Assembly (NCBI RefSeq): GCF_022201045.2
Contig: NC_068564.1
Location: 23,589,001 to 23,653,000 of the forward strand
Reading direction: 5' to 3'
DNA: 64,000 nt
DNA from: Citrus sinensis
Taxonomy: Eukaryota > Streptophyta > Magnoliopsida > Sapindales > Rutaceae
In this document: positions 46,601 to 57,499 of the stretch, in pieces
Layout: the number at the start of each line of letters is the position of its first letter
Numbering within the stretch: the first letter of the stretch is position 1
Program-made: the position numbers and the translations under genes
Notes under the pieces: model-generated
The model's input: the letters and a program-made list of their open reading frames with translations, nothing else
What the model was told of the DNA's origin: nothing
Databases searched by the model: none

Positions 46601-47162
46601 AGTAATATGATTCTATGGCAGATCTACTCTGAATGATGAATTGCAGTTGTGCCCGTACTGTAGTCAACCATTCTCAGGTAAAAGTCATGTCTCGGTTTAA
46701 TTGTTTTCAAATTATAGAATACTGAAAAGACATAGGGTTTCTTCAACTACAATAGGGGAGTCCTGTCTCACTTATCTTTTTTATTAATGTCGGCCATTAA
46801 ACTGTTTTGGCTTTCAATGAGCCTTTTGGGATAGATATGTGGAATCCTTTATGCTTGTAAATTCACTTGAACATTATCAAATTTGACAAATGTTCATGAT
46901 TTTGTCCTTTGAATTTCAGTTGTGGATGATAAGTTTGTTAGGGAATCTGTAAGGTTTTCCAATGAATCTACAACATTTGGTCAAGCATTCAGTGACTTCT
47001 TCCCTGGTTCTAGGAAAGGTATTTCCTGCAACACCTACTGTCTCCATTTGTGAAAACCAAAAAAGAAAATTGGAATCCTACATTTGTTGCCACTGTTTTG
47101 CAGGGAGGGAATCTTCCACATCAGTTGTAGATGTAGAGGCGGAGATAAAAGATGCTGACTGA
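43645..47162 (+). CDS. Predicted chloroplast membrane protein with a C4 zinc ribbon
   Basis: Six exons (43645-44055, 45129-45206, 46485-46519, 46622-46677, 46920-47018, 47104-47162) give 245 residues, all with GT-AG sites. The first about 50 residues are Ser/Thr/Arg-rich and nearly free of acidic residues, like a plastid transit peptide. A glycine run (about 93-99) precedes two hydrophobic segments (about 110-135 and 138-156), then a zinc ribbon with C164, C167, C185 and C188 (CPNC then CPYC). The C-terminal tail is acidic. I recognise the type (plant-specific, conserved, uncharacterised) but not a named gene. The start is the ATG at 43645; the frame extends upstream only through a non-ATG codon. 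Intron 1 carries a MITE, and a full-length LINE sits 300 bases past the stop. Confidence 0.75.
44311..44560. mobile_element. Tourist-like MITE in intron 1 of the zinc-ribbon gene
   Basis: A 250-bp element with imperfect terminal inverted repeats: left GGGTCCGTTTGGAATTGAAG, right (reverse complement) AGTTCTGTTTGGAATTAAAG. Both ends are flanked by TAA (44308-44310 and 44561-44563), the PIF/Harbinger target duplication. AT-rich, no coding capacity. Confidence 0.75.
45300..45560. repeat. Probable dispersed repeat fragment in intron 2 of the zinc-ribbon gene
   Basis: GC-richer segment with the phrases GGGGCTTGGCCTAGG, CCAACCCAAAAGACTA and CTAGCCAATGTGGGA, which resemble a common dispersed plant repeat, unlike the AT-rich intron around it. 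The duplicated copy of this intron near 56570 lacks it, as expected if it inserted after the duplication. Ends were not defined. Confidence 0.35.
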
Positions 47163-47448
47163 AGCCTTAAAATTCTCGGGTATTTGGTAATTATCCTTCA
47201 ACTTTGACAACCGCTTATTTTTCTAGTTCATGGCGTCGGTGTTCAAAATAAAGGAACTTTTGAAAATTCAGTTATATTTCGATGACCATGGAAAAGAAGA
47301 TGCAGATGCACAGTGTTTCGGACGGACCATGGGACGAAGAGCAAATGAAGTGCCTAAGCAAATGCATTTAAAATTTTGACAATGTTTATGTTTTTTTTTT
47401 CTTTGGAATGCCCCTTTTGTATAAAATTTGTCATTTTGTGCCTCTGTC
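47163..47448. other. 3' flank of the zinc-ribbon gene
   Basis: Presumed 3'UTR and terminator region, ended by the LINE target site at 47449. Confidence 0.4.
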
Positions 47449-47495
47449 ATGTATATAGTTCTTTTTTTTTGAAAAGAAAGTAAACATTTCATTAA

Positions 47496-50400
47496 TCACA
47501 ACACCTTGAAAATACCATACAATTCAGCTGGAATATTTCCCAGCCACATACATGGAGAGATTTTCCCCAAAGCTATCTTAGCTAGGAAATGGGCACAAGC
47601 ATTACAATGTCTTAGAATGTGATTGACAACCACTTTCTGGAAGTTCTTCATCTGATTTTGGATTGCCAGAATTGTCCAAAAAATTTCTGATCTGCTGCCC
47701 TTGGTGTTGTTCACTAGCTGGACCACCTCTAAACAATCAGACTCAATAATCAAAGAGGATACATCCGCCTTTCTTGCCAGCTGAAGGCCCCAAAGCACCG
47801 CCTCTGCTTCAGCCAAGCTAGCTGACCCCTTTAGGAGGTTCTGATTTACCTTAGCCGCAACTATCTTTCCATTAGAGTCTTTAATCACAGCTCCCACTCC
47901 TGCACTCAGATTCTTTGAATTAAGAACAGCATCCACATTAACTTTTAAAACATTCTGGGGAGGGGGGAGCCACTCCTGCTGCTTCTCTTTTATGAAGATA
48001 GAGATGTGAGCTTGCTGGGCTTCCTAACTCTCTGAAAAGCTGACAAAACAGACTCTGCTTTAGCAGTTGATATAATAGGATTAATCTCCTTGCCATCGAA
48101 GATACATTTGTTCCTAGCATACCAGGCAGACCAACACAGAGCTACCATTAATTCCAGATTTGATTTCCTCAGCTCCTTAGCCATATTTTGCAAAGTGCTG
48201 AAAATGTCCTGAGAATTGGCTTCTAATCTAGGGGCTGAAAAGGGGGATTGGAGCCAAATTTTTCTCGCTGCCTTACACTCCAAGAGAGCATGGCTGATAG
48301 TCTCAACACTTAGTTTGCATCGCTTACAAGTTGGCTCCTCCACTACCTTCCTTTTCCACAGATTTTCCGCCGATGGAAGCAGATTATTAGAGGGCTTCCA
48401 CATGAAAATTTTAAGCTTCTCAAGCAACTCCAGTGTCCAAAGAGCACTCCAGTACTTGTGGGAAGCCTCTGTGCAGCGAGTGGAAACTGGAAATTTTGAT
48501 CTCAATGCTAGCTGATACCCACTCTTGACAGAGTAGTTCCCTCTTTTGTCGTAATGCCAAAGAACTTCATCTTCTTTTTTCTCAACTGGGAGGGGAATCT
48601 TGAGGATCTCTGCTGTGTCTATATCCATGAAGTGCTGTTGAAGCTTTATTTCATCCCATTGATTATCAGCCTTAATTAAATCTACAACAATTGAGCTTAC
48701 GGGCAAAGATGGAGGGAAGATAGGCCTGAAGGTCTCTGGTCTTGGCAGCCAGTTATCCGAGAAAATTGGTACCTTCTTGCCATTACCTATCCGCCATCTC
48801 ATACCCTTCTTAATCACCTGCCTACCCCACATGATGCTTCTCCAAATATACGAGGCATTGGCTCTTGCCTTTGCACATAAAAAGCAGGAATTCCTGAAAT
48901 ATCTTGCTTGAAGGACTCTGGAGACCAGCGAATTTGGGTACTGCAGTAACCTCCAAGCTTGCTTAGCTACCAGCGCTTGATTGAAGCAAGAAAACTCTCG
49001 AAATCCCAGCCCCCCTCTAATCTTTGCCTGGCTGAGCTTCTCCCATTTCTGCTAATGGATTCCGCGCTTATCCCCTTTCGAGCCCCACCAGAACTTCGCT
49101 ATAGCTCGCTGAATATCATCATAAAAGCCTCTTGGGAGCTTGAAAACACTAATTGCATACGCCGGAATTGCTTGGGCTGCCGCTTTGATAAGAACTTCCT
49201 TCCCCCCACTAGACAACATTTTATGCTGCCATCCTGCAATCTTGTTCAGCACTTTCAGCTTGATGTCGATAAAAAACCCCATCTTTTTTCTCCCAATCAT
49301 TGATGGTAGACCGAGGTATTTCTCGTGCTTTGAGACTACATATAGATTAAAGATACCCCTTATAGCAGCCCGTTGATGCTCTGGAATTTTTCCACTGAAG
49401 AACAGTGAGGATTTTTGGAAATTAAAAATCTGCCCTGATGCTGCAGCATATTTATCAAATATTTCTTTTAAATGCCTGCATTCAGCCACTGATGCACGAG
49501 AGAATACCAAGCTATCGTCCGCAAACAGCAAGTGCGTAATTGAAACTTCCCGCGCAAATTTAAGCCCTCGGATTAGCTGGTTCTGTTCTACCACAACCAG
49601 CAAATTGGAGAGAGCCTCTGCATAAAGGATAAAATGGTACGGGGATAGCGGGCAGCCCTGTCGCAAGCCTCTTTCTGGTTGGATCATTCCTTTTGGCACA
49701 CCATTAATTAGCACCGAGAATGAAGTGGAAATAACACATCTTATTATCAAAGCTACCCAATTACTAGGAAACCCCATCTTTAGCATAGTTTGTTCCAAAA
49801 AAGGCCACTCAACTCTATCATAAGCCTTACTTATATCCAATTTTAAAGACACAAATCCGTTATTCTTCCCTTTGCTATGCCTAATTTTATGAAGGCATTC
49901 ATAACCAATAATAACATTGTCGGTAATGAGTCTATTGGGGATGAATGCACTTTGCATAGGGGAGATGATTTGGGAAAGGATCGGCTTCATTCTATTTGCA
50001 ATGGCCTTAGCTACAACTCTATAAATAACATTACAGAGGCTGATAGGTCTATAATCACTCACTTTCCTAGGATTTGCAATTTTTGGAATCAAAGCTATAA
50101 AGGTGTGATTGAGGGTAGATGAGTTACCTTGCTCATTAAGGACATTAAAGCACGTTGAGATCAATCCGTTACGGACAGATTTCCAATGCTTCTGGAAGAA
50201 GGCAGCTGGAAGACCATCAGGCCCTGGGGCCTTTGTGGGACACATGTTGGCAAGGGCTTCCTTAACATCTTCAGCGGTGAACGGCTTCTCCAGCTGAACA
50301 TTCATCTCCGGAGTTACTTTTGTTGTCATGCCTTGAAGGGTTGCTTGGATTTGGCTTGGAGTCGGGCTGGAAGTAGTGAAAAGCTTTTGGAAATGGCTGC

Positions 50401-51609
50401 AAATCTCCTCCTCTATTTCATCCATTTCCTTCAACCAAATGCCCTGGTCATTCTCAATCCCCCACACCTTGTTCTTCCTTTTGCGGGCAGATGCTTTGGC
50501 GTGAAAATACTTCGTGTTCTTATCCCCTTCTCTAAGCCAGTCGGCCCTCGAACGTTGTTTCCAGTAAATCTCCTCATCAACTAGCATAGAGTTAATCTGA
50601 CTTTCCAATCTCCTAATTTCCTGGCCATCATCCAGCTTTGAATTCCCTCTCATAGCATCCTGGAGGCTCTGCATCAGCTTTTCTTGCTTTCTTTGCCTAC
50701 CATGAAATTCGGTTTTGCTCCAAAGTTTTAGCTGGGCCAAGGAAGATTTGGTTATTCGCTGAAATTGCTGAACAAGGGCTTCCCAAGCTCTAGCCCCATA
50801 CCGGCTCCACTCTTCTTGGACTATACTCCTACAGCCTTCGTGGGAGCTCCACATATCCTCATAATAATCTCGGGGGAGAGATTTGCCCGCATGTCTCGAA
50901 TTTTTTCTTCGCTCATGGAAATTTAGAATGATTGGGCAGTGGTCCGAAGACCAGTTCACTAGATTTGTGCCTACAGATTCTTGAAAATTAATCCCCCAAT
51001 CTTTACTACACAGAAAATGGTCCAATCTCTCCTCAATAAAATGATCTCCGTATCTTTTGTTTGACCACGTATAGGGATATCCCTTACACCCCATATCCTG
51101 CAAATTGCAGCTTTGCACAGCTTCCCTAAACTCGGCAACCCTATTCAGGTTTCTCTCATTGCCCCGTTTTTCTCATGCATATGCATTATCTCATTGAAAT
51201 CACCAAAACAGCACCAAGGATAGGAAAATAGGCTGGCTAACCTTTTCATGAGAGTCCAAGTATTATGCTTCTGGCTAAACTCAGGATGGCCGTAGATCCC
51301 GGTGCATCTCCACCTCAAACCACTTTCACTACTCACTATTGCATCTATATGATGTGAGCTGTACGAGGTAATGCTAACATTAACATCTGCCCTCCAAAGC
51401 AAAGCTAGACCTCCCCCCATGCCCGTTCTATCTACAGTAAAACAATTCTCGAAGTTAAAATCTTTACAAACCGATTCAACCTGCCTAGCTAACATCTTGG
51501 TTTCACAACAGAAGAAAATTTGAGGCCGGTGCAGGTGGAGAATTTTTTTAAGAGCTAGGTGCGTTCGAGGCTTCCCCAGACCTCGAACGTTCCAACTTAA
51601 GAGTTTCAT
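47496..51609 (-). pseudogene. LINE ORF2: endonuclease, reverse transcriptase and RNase H, three lesions
   Basis: Starting at ATG 51609 the apurinic-type endonuclease shows the SWN-x-RGLG start, an ETK motif and a GDFNE motif. A one-base loss in a G run near 51160 shifts the frame. The RT frame from 51118 carries the palm FADD (plus-strand 49514-49525), and a TGG-to-TAG-type nonsense at 49052-49054 interrupts it. The same frame continues through the zinc-binding RVT segment (to 47990). A second frameshift between about 48010 and 47940 separates the RNase H domain (47496-47936, with VNVDA and ESDCLE). Total span is about 1370 codons, normal for plant L1 ORF2. Confidence 0.88.
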
Positions 51610-51809
51610 GGTTGTCGGCGGGCCTGAAATTCAGCACATGCCGATACTTCTTCTTCCATAGCTGCCACATAATCCCCTTCATCTGATATCTCTTCTGTTA
51701 TCTGTAGCTTCCGGGCTGGTCTGTTTAAGCTAATGAAGTTGCTGTAGTCTGAGTTAATTGCTAAGCTTGTGTGGTTTCCCACGTGTGATTGTTTTGGTGG
51801 ACTGAGAAC

Positions 51810-53150
51810 TCACTTTTTTTTGTGTTGTGGGCTGAGCTGATGGTCATCACTGCTAAGTCTTTTTGCTCCTATTAACCCATGATTCTTCGCTCCTTTGGCT
51901 ATGGGAATTCTTGCCTTAAGTTTCCATTTTCTCGCTTTGGGCTTCGTATTGGTCTTGCTTGGCCCACTATCCATTTCTTCCACATCAGATCTGGCGCTCT
52001 CGTCAATCTGCTTCCTTTTATCTTTTGGTATTGCCCATCCTATTTTATCCACAGGATTTTCGTTCTCCTTCAAAATCTTTTCTCCCGCCTTTGTACTTTC
52101 ATAGCTATAGTGGCAATAATTACTTGCCACCCTATTCTGCACCTCGTCGATGTCACAACCCATACTCTGACTCCCCACTTGCTGGTTTTTTGTCTCTGGA
52201 GAGGTCAACATTAAATGCGTTTTGTCAGAGATCAGCAGGTTTCTTGTATCCTCTGGTTTTGCTCCATCTCTTATTTCTCGATCCGAATTGTTCAATTTTG
52301 ACCCGTCTTGATCAATCGGGTTGTTTGAGCTTGGACTGGTTGGTACTTGCACATTTTCGTTGAGATTGGATTGCTCTCGATTGCCTTTCTCCCTACTACG
52401 TTTTTGCTTTATCCTGTCAGCTTGTGTAACAGCTCGCATCCAACCACCATACGGCAAGTCCTCCTTTTGTTGTCCTTTGTATCGCAAGCATTCCCTGTAC
52501 TGGTGACCGATATGCGCACAACAAAAGCAAAAATCCGGAAGTTTTTCATACAAAATTGGCATTGGAGTTTTGCCGTCCGCTTGTTGTAGGAATACAATCT
52601 TTTTTAGAGGCTGTGAAATATCAATGGATATCCGGGCTCTAGCAAACTGCCCAAAACATTCCCCAGCGTCGTCTGTCTCCACTTCCTTGACTATTCCAAT
52701 TTTTTCTCCCAACTTTTGGATGGCCTCCTTGTTCATACACATTATTGGTATGTTATGAATCTGAACCCAAAATGTGACATGTGTAAAAGATTGATTTTTG
52801 ATGTCTCCAATCCCTGTTGGTTCGGTCAGAACTATCAATGCTCTATTGAAATGCCACGGCCCTCCCATGAGCACCCTTTTCTTTTCTTCTTCAGATGCGA
52901 ACTTGAACAGGAAAATATTATCCCCCATACTTTCTATTTTAACCTCTTTGACAGTTCTCCAAGCCATTTGCATTGCAACTTTCAAGCCCTCCTTGTTTAT
53001 ACTTCTTGATGTTAGCACTTTGCCTACTAAATAATTTGCAGCTACCTCCTCTCCCTTTATCTTCATCCGCCCCATGAATGTTACTATGTCGGTCTCCTCT
53101 TCTTTTGAAACACTCGCCTAACACTTGCGTAATAATTCCTCAGCATCCAT
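51810..53150 (-). pseudogene. LINE ORF1: DUF4283 and CCHC nucleic-acid-binding protein, nonsense at codon 11
   Basis: The natural start appears to be ATG 53150, beginning MDAEELL, the usual opening of plant LINE ORF1. A TAG at 53118-53120 (codon 11) interrupts it, and the frame then stays open from 53117 to 51810, with a downstream ATG at 53075 giving 421 residues. DUF4283 covers about residues 15-165 of that ORF. A zinc knuckle (CFCCAHIGHQYREC) follows near 182-195, then a low-complexity polar and basic tail. The protein should coat LINE RNA. Reinitiation at 53075 could still give a nearly complete product. Confidence 0.82.
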
Positions 53151-53350
53151 TAGTTGCTGTGATTCTATGAATAAATCTTCTCACCAAATTTCTAACCACC
53201 GAAATTAAATGCGTTGCAGAAATAAAATTGTAGAGAACACCCAACTAGTGGGTGATTGAGAAAGCCACAGGGGCTTCAGTCATCTTTCATTCCTATACTT
53301 TTTCAGAGAAAAAGTACTGTGGAAGAGAGAGCCATATGTATATAGTTCTT

Positions 53351-53544
53351 AATTCTTATGTATTCATAGAATTTGTAACGATAAACTTTTTACCACAATA
53401 TTACACGTAATGTAGATCTAGGTATGGTAACGTGACTGACAAATAAAGATGTTTGATATAATGCCTAATGGGACGTCCCCAAAACAAAAAAAGAGTGGGA
53501 AAAAAAATGCCTATATATATATATATTTTAACTTCTTCTACTAC
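53351..53544. other. Continuation of the original 3' flank interrupted by the LINE
   Basis: Unique AT-rich DNA after the second target-site copy; a short (AT)n at about 53514-53526. Confidence 0.5.
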
Positions 53545-53756
53545 TTGAAAATCACTCAATAATGCCCCTTTAAGTAGGAAAACTAATTAAAATAGGATTG
53601 AAAATCACTCAATGATACTCCTACTAGTAGGATTACTAATTAAACTAGGATTGAAAATCAATCAATGATGCTTATAATAGTAGGAATACTAATTAAAATA
53701 GGATTGAAAATCACTCAATGATGCTCATACTAGTAGGAATACTAATTAAAATAGGA
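53545..53756 (+). repeat. Minisatellite: four tandem 53-bp units upstream of the F-box gene
   Basis: Units start at 53545, 53598, 53651 and 53704 with exact 53-base spacing, each opening TTGAAAATCA. Units 3 and 4 are the most alike, and unit 1 has diverged most. The array ends 130 bases before the F-box ATG, so it occupies the promoter or 5'UTR. Confidence 0.92.
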
Positions 53757-53886
53757 TTTTCCTCTGTATTAAAACGGAAAATCCAATGTGTGTATGGAGT
53801 GCACAGCTTATATGGAACAGAAACCTCAAAATAAGAGAAATCTTTGGTAATTTGCTGATTGAGCTTCGGTTGGCTTTCTGCATGCC

Positions 53887-55287
53887 ATGACTGAGACAAT
53901 AATATTGCAAGGTAACGCAATGGATGAGAATGTGGAAGCTACGGTCACAGAACTGGCGCAACGGTCCAGTGAGACTGAGATAGGAAAAGAAGGGTGCCGG
54001 CGCTACTTGCCTCAAGATATTGTTCATAATATTTTGGCAAGACTCCCTGCAAAATCAATGCTTAGGTTCAAGACGGTTTGCAAGAACTGGCGCGATATGA
54101 TCACTGAGCTTGACGCCATTGGAGTTCAACAATCAATGTCCAAGGTTACGATCATATACCGAACAAATGAGTCTAAGAGCTTGTTTTTCAAATTGAAAAA
54201 TAAGGACAGAGAAAATTGCTGTTTGAGCTTGGAAGCAGATTACATCTGGGCAAAGAAAGCATGTGACAAGTTTGTCCTATTTAGCTGTCAGTTCCCCGCG
54301 TCATGTGCTGGCATACAGCTGGTTGTGTATGATACCATCACGGATCGGTTCAGGCAACTGCCAAAAATCCCATTTTACATTGTTGCCACGTCATTTTATG
54401 ACTTATCATTAGTCTATGATGCATCTGCGAAGACATGTAAAGTCGTCGTGTTTAATTGCACATGTTACATTGAAACTTGCTGCATCTATACCTTCAATGA
54501 TAATGAAGATCAGTGGGGATCCGGAAGCAAAGAAAATTGGAGGATACTAAAACTTCCATGTTTACAGGGAATAATGACATCCTCGAATTCTTCAGTAGAT
54601 GTAAACGGCGTATTGTATTGGATTGCTCGAGCTAATTTTATAGATCATGGTGCTCTTATACAGCCAATGGACATTGCAACAGAGAAGTTCATGAGGTTTA
54701 TAAAGGTTCCATGCCAGTCCTGGATAAAGAATTGCAACTTGTTGAAGATAAAAGAATCACTTTGTTTTATGAACACAGCCTCGACCGATGAGTTACACAT
54801 ATGGGTCCTGAAAAACTCAGTCGAAAGCCTTTGGATTCTGCAGCACAAGATCTCTCTTTCATCAATGATTGGTCGACCAACTTCTTTAAGCAGTTTTATT
54901 CAGCACCGTTTTCATCCGTGGCTGGTTGTAGAGGGTAGCGGCAATTCGTATATCCTGGTAACTATAGATGGTTTGCTTGCGCCTTATTGGTATAACTTGG
55001 AAACTAAGGAACTTAGGCAAATTGCGCTGGATTTGGGGGCTCTCAATTTACCCGAGGAGCTGAGGCGACTTGCCCAGGATTATAATATTTCGAAGGGCTT
55101 CTATTTACGGACTATTTTATTCATTGATGATTTGGGACCAGACATCCAAAAAAGATTAGCTGGATTTGTTGCTAAAACACAGAGGCAAAGAGATGAAGAA
55201 GAAGGGCTCAGAAGAAATGCTCTATTAAGGCAAAGAGAGGACGAAGAACGGGTCAGAAGAGATGCTCACTTGAGGCGAAAGCAATAG
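53887..55287 (+). CDS. F-box protein with a charged coiled-coil tail
   Basis: Single-exon 466-residue protein. The F-box (about residues 39-78, LPQDIVHNILARLPAKSML then a Cys-x-NWR motif) should bind SKP1 in an SCF ubiquitin ligase. The central region (about 95-400) resembles the beta-propeller-like F-box-associated domain that selects substrates. The last about 45 residues are a repetitive Arg/Glu/Leu coiled coil (LRRNALLRQ type units). TAG at 55285-55287 ends the ORF, but the same frame continues with another unit of the repeat for about 27 codons, so the stop may be a recent truncation. The start is the first ATG at 53887; ATG 53920 is an alternative. The target is unknown. Confidence 0.8.
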   Translation: MTETIILQGNAMDENVEATVTELAQRSSETEIGKEGCRRYLPQDIVHNILARLPAKSMLRFKTVCKNWRDMITELDAIGVQQSMSKVTIIYRTNESKSLFFKLKNKDRENCCLSLEADYIWAKKACDKFVLFSCQFPASCAGIQLVVYDTITDRFRQLPKIPFYIVATSFYDLSLVYDASAKTCKVVVFNCTCYIETCCIYTFNDNEDQWGSGSKENWRILKLPCLQGIMTSSNSSVDVNGVLYWIARANFIDHGALIQPMDIATEKFMRFIKVPCQSWIKNCNLLKIKESLCFMNTASTDELHIWVLKNSVESLWILQHKISLSSMIGRPTSLSSFIQHRFHPWLVVEGSGNSYILVTIDGLLAPYWYNLETKELRQIALDLGALNLPEELRRLAQDYNISKGFYLRTILFIDDLGPDIQKRLAGFVAKTQRQRDEEEGLRRNALLRQREDEERVRRDAHLRRKQ

Positions 55288-56235
55288 CTCGAAGAAAAAG
55301 AACAGCTCAGAAGAGAAGCTCTGTTGAGGCGGTCATCAGAGCCGCAAAAATACATCCCCAGGCGCCTATAAGGGGGAATACGTCCCGTTGAATAAAGCAA
55401 GAGAACAACACAAAGGAGATCAACATGTGAAGAGTAATTTTTCTTCTTAATTTAAACATAATCTTATTGTGATTGTAAATTAGACATTTTAGTAATAAAA
55501 TACACCTTATTAAGATGTGTCTAGAAAATATTATGCTAGGTACAAATAGCCACATTCAAGAAGAAAATATTGAATATTTCTAGTGCAGTCGATATATCAT
55601 TAGACTAGGAAATAGACATGCCATCCATGTTCACACTTTTGGAGCAGATAGATAATCACTAAACAGTTAATCAATTATATCCCTAATGGAACTCGCGGCA
55701 TTGTTGACGTAGACCACGGCAATAATCCACCAAATAATTTATAGACAACAGTCATTTGATGGTTTGACAAGAAACTGAATTGTATACCCAAAAACTTATC
55801 AGCCAATTAAGTGTATACTGAACTTAGAAAGCTATAAGCCATCTTCAAGTATCTGCAGATTAACACATCTTGCCAGCTCTAATAACACTTTTGCGCAACA
55901 TAATCTTCAGTATACATGCTATAATAATAACTATTAAACATAAGGCTAAAATGCTCAAGTTGAAACATACCACATCAAGTTCAATTCCTGCACTAAATGT
56001 TAGTAGCACGTTACTGAAATTTGTCAAGTGGTGCACGCGATGGAGGAGCTGTGGAATTGATAGCTCTTAACAAGCTCATATAGAAGGTAAAAAAAAAGCG
56101 GATAATTGAAATATATACCTCTTCTTTCTTTTCCTTCTACCCTCTAAGAACTTGTCTAACAAGAGGGGACGTGGTTGATACTTTAATCTTTCCTGCACAA
56201 TCTTATACACTTTCTTCCCACCTGCAAACAAAAAA
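55288..56235. other. Spacer after the F-box gene
   Basis: It includes the residual in-frame coiled-coil codons to about 55370, then AT-rich DNA without a recognisable gene. Confidence 0.4.
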
Positions 56236-56239
56236 AAAG

Positions 56240-56800
56240 GGAACTTGTCTACCATTCGATTTTATGTTTCTTGGCCTACCTTAGATGATTATGCATTTAA
56301 TTGAATATAAGTTGGCTTGTTTTCCAATATTTTTGTTTTCCTCTAAAACTGAACTTGAAAGTTTTCTCTGGTCTACATGACATATCATTTATCCATTAAG
56401 GCTATATCTCATATTATTTTGTAGCAATTACTCAATTTCATGTAGTTTGATTTAATGTATCGATGCTTTTTCCTTCAGTGATTATTCCTTTTGTATGTTT
56501 TGGAGCTTTTTTCTGGTGGGAAAGTCAAGATATTTGGTTCCTGTTAGTCTGTTAGTCTGTTAGTCTTCAGAAGAAGGAGGGAGGAGGGGGGGGGGGGGGG
56601 GGGGGGGGGGAGTTGCTCCATTTAATGGTTAATGAGGTTTGTATGCAAACATTAAATCGTTTACATTGCCTTTCTGTCCCATTATTCTAAAGCTTATGCC
56701 TTTTTCACCATGTGATAGACTGGTGATGGCAAAAGTTTTGCAGCATGATTTTCAACTGGTGAAAGTGAAAGGAACATTGTATTTCCCTCTTAAGGAAAAA
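56240..56800 (+). pseudogene. Decayed duplicate of the zinc-ribbon gene (intron 1, exon 2, intron 2)
   Basis: The sequence aligns with 44895-45215 and, after a gap, with 45815-46005 of the zinc-ribbon gene. It includes the splice-acceptor region CTTTTTCCTTCAG and the exon-2 segment encoding the second hydrophobic stretch (GFGAFLWW in the parent). A short deletion removes the first exon-2 codons, and the segment 45220-45810 is missing, replaced by a run of 25 G. No reading frame remains. Confidence 0.82.
56586..56610. repeat. Homopolymer G(25)
   Basis: 25 uninterrupted G, preceded by GGAGGGAGGA. It sits at the deletion point in the duplicated zinc-ribbon intron, where the parent has GTGGGGGAAAAAATG. 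Confidence 0.9.
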
Positions 56801-56879
56801 ACCTGAACATTATAGACGCCATTTAGTGGGAAAATATATACCATTGAATAAATCCCACCAATATTCAATATTTCCTGGG

Positions 56880-57215
56880 CAAGATATGTCTGCTGATTTG
56901 TCTATGATGAATCTGCGAAAACATGGAAGGTCATTGTGTTTCATTGCGAAAATTTCATTCAAAATCGCTGTGTCTATGTCTATAGCTTGAATGATGATGA
57001 TTACTGGGGACCCGGAAGCAGCGAAAATTGGAGGATATCAGGACTACTCCAGTGTTCACAGAAAATAATGAAATCATCGATCTCTTTAATAGATTTAAAC
57101 GATGTATGGAATTGGATAGCTCAAGCTAATTTTAGTGATATGGTGCTTTTATACCACCGATGGACATTGCAACAAAGGAGTTCATGTAAATCATTTCTAT
57201 GTTTCACCTGAGCAC
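56880..57215 (+). pseudogene. Decayed duplicate of the central part of the F-box gene
   Basis: The frame at 56936-57211 matches residues about 185-275 of the F-box protein (Cys-Ile-Tyr-x-Phe-type strand, a WG-x-GS-x-ENWRI motif and the IA-x-ANF segment). Frameshifts cut both ends, and the F-box itself and the coiled-coil tail are absent. It follows the zinc-ribbon remnant in the same order and orientation as the parent genes. Confidence 0.82.
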
Positions 57216-57499
57216 GAGGGGTATGGCTTGTGACTCCTCTTGACGAATGTACCTTTTTTCATTTTATGAATAATTCTCCCTCGCTTCGTACTGTTAAGGT
57301 TTAATTATTAACATCCTAAAATGCTGTCTGTCATTAATAAAAATAGTAATCAAGAAAAAGTATCTTGATCTTACATGAATTAGAATTTGCACTTATTAAG
57401 AAATATTCATCATAACTCAGGAAAGTTCAAAATGCATTTGTGGAGGAATCAGGACCAAATTGATTCGATCACACCCCAAGATCAGTTGATCATTATGAC

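Larger units (their letters stand above)
47464..53335 (-). mobile_element. Full-length L1-type LINE retrotransposon with 15-bp target duplication
   Basis: A 5872-bp element on the minus strand, bounded by the perfect direct repeat ATGTATATAGTTCTT (47449-47463 and 53336-53350), with the A-tail (T run on plus) at 47464. Internal order is 5'UTR, ORF1 (DUF4283 plus CCHC knuckle) and ORF2 (APE endonuclease, reverse transcriptase, zf-RVT, RNase H). Lesions are few: one nonsense in ORF1, one nonsense and two frameshifts in ORF2. The perfect target duplication and few lesions indicate a fairly recent insertion. It landed 300 bases downstream of the zinc-ribbon stop codon, opposite to that gene. Confidence 0.92.
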
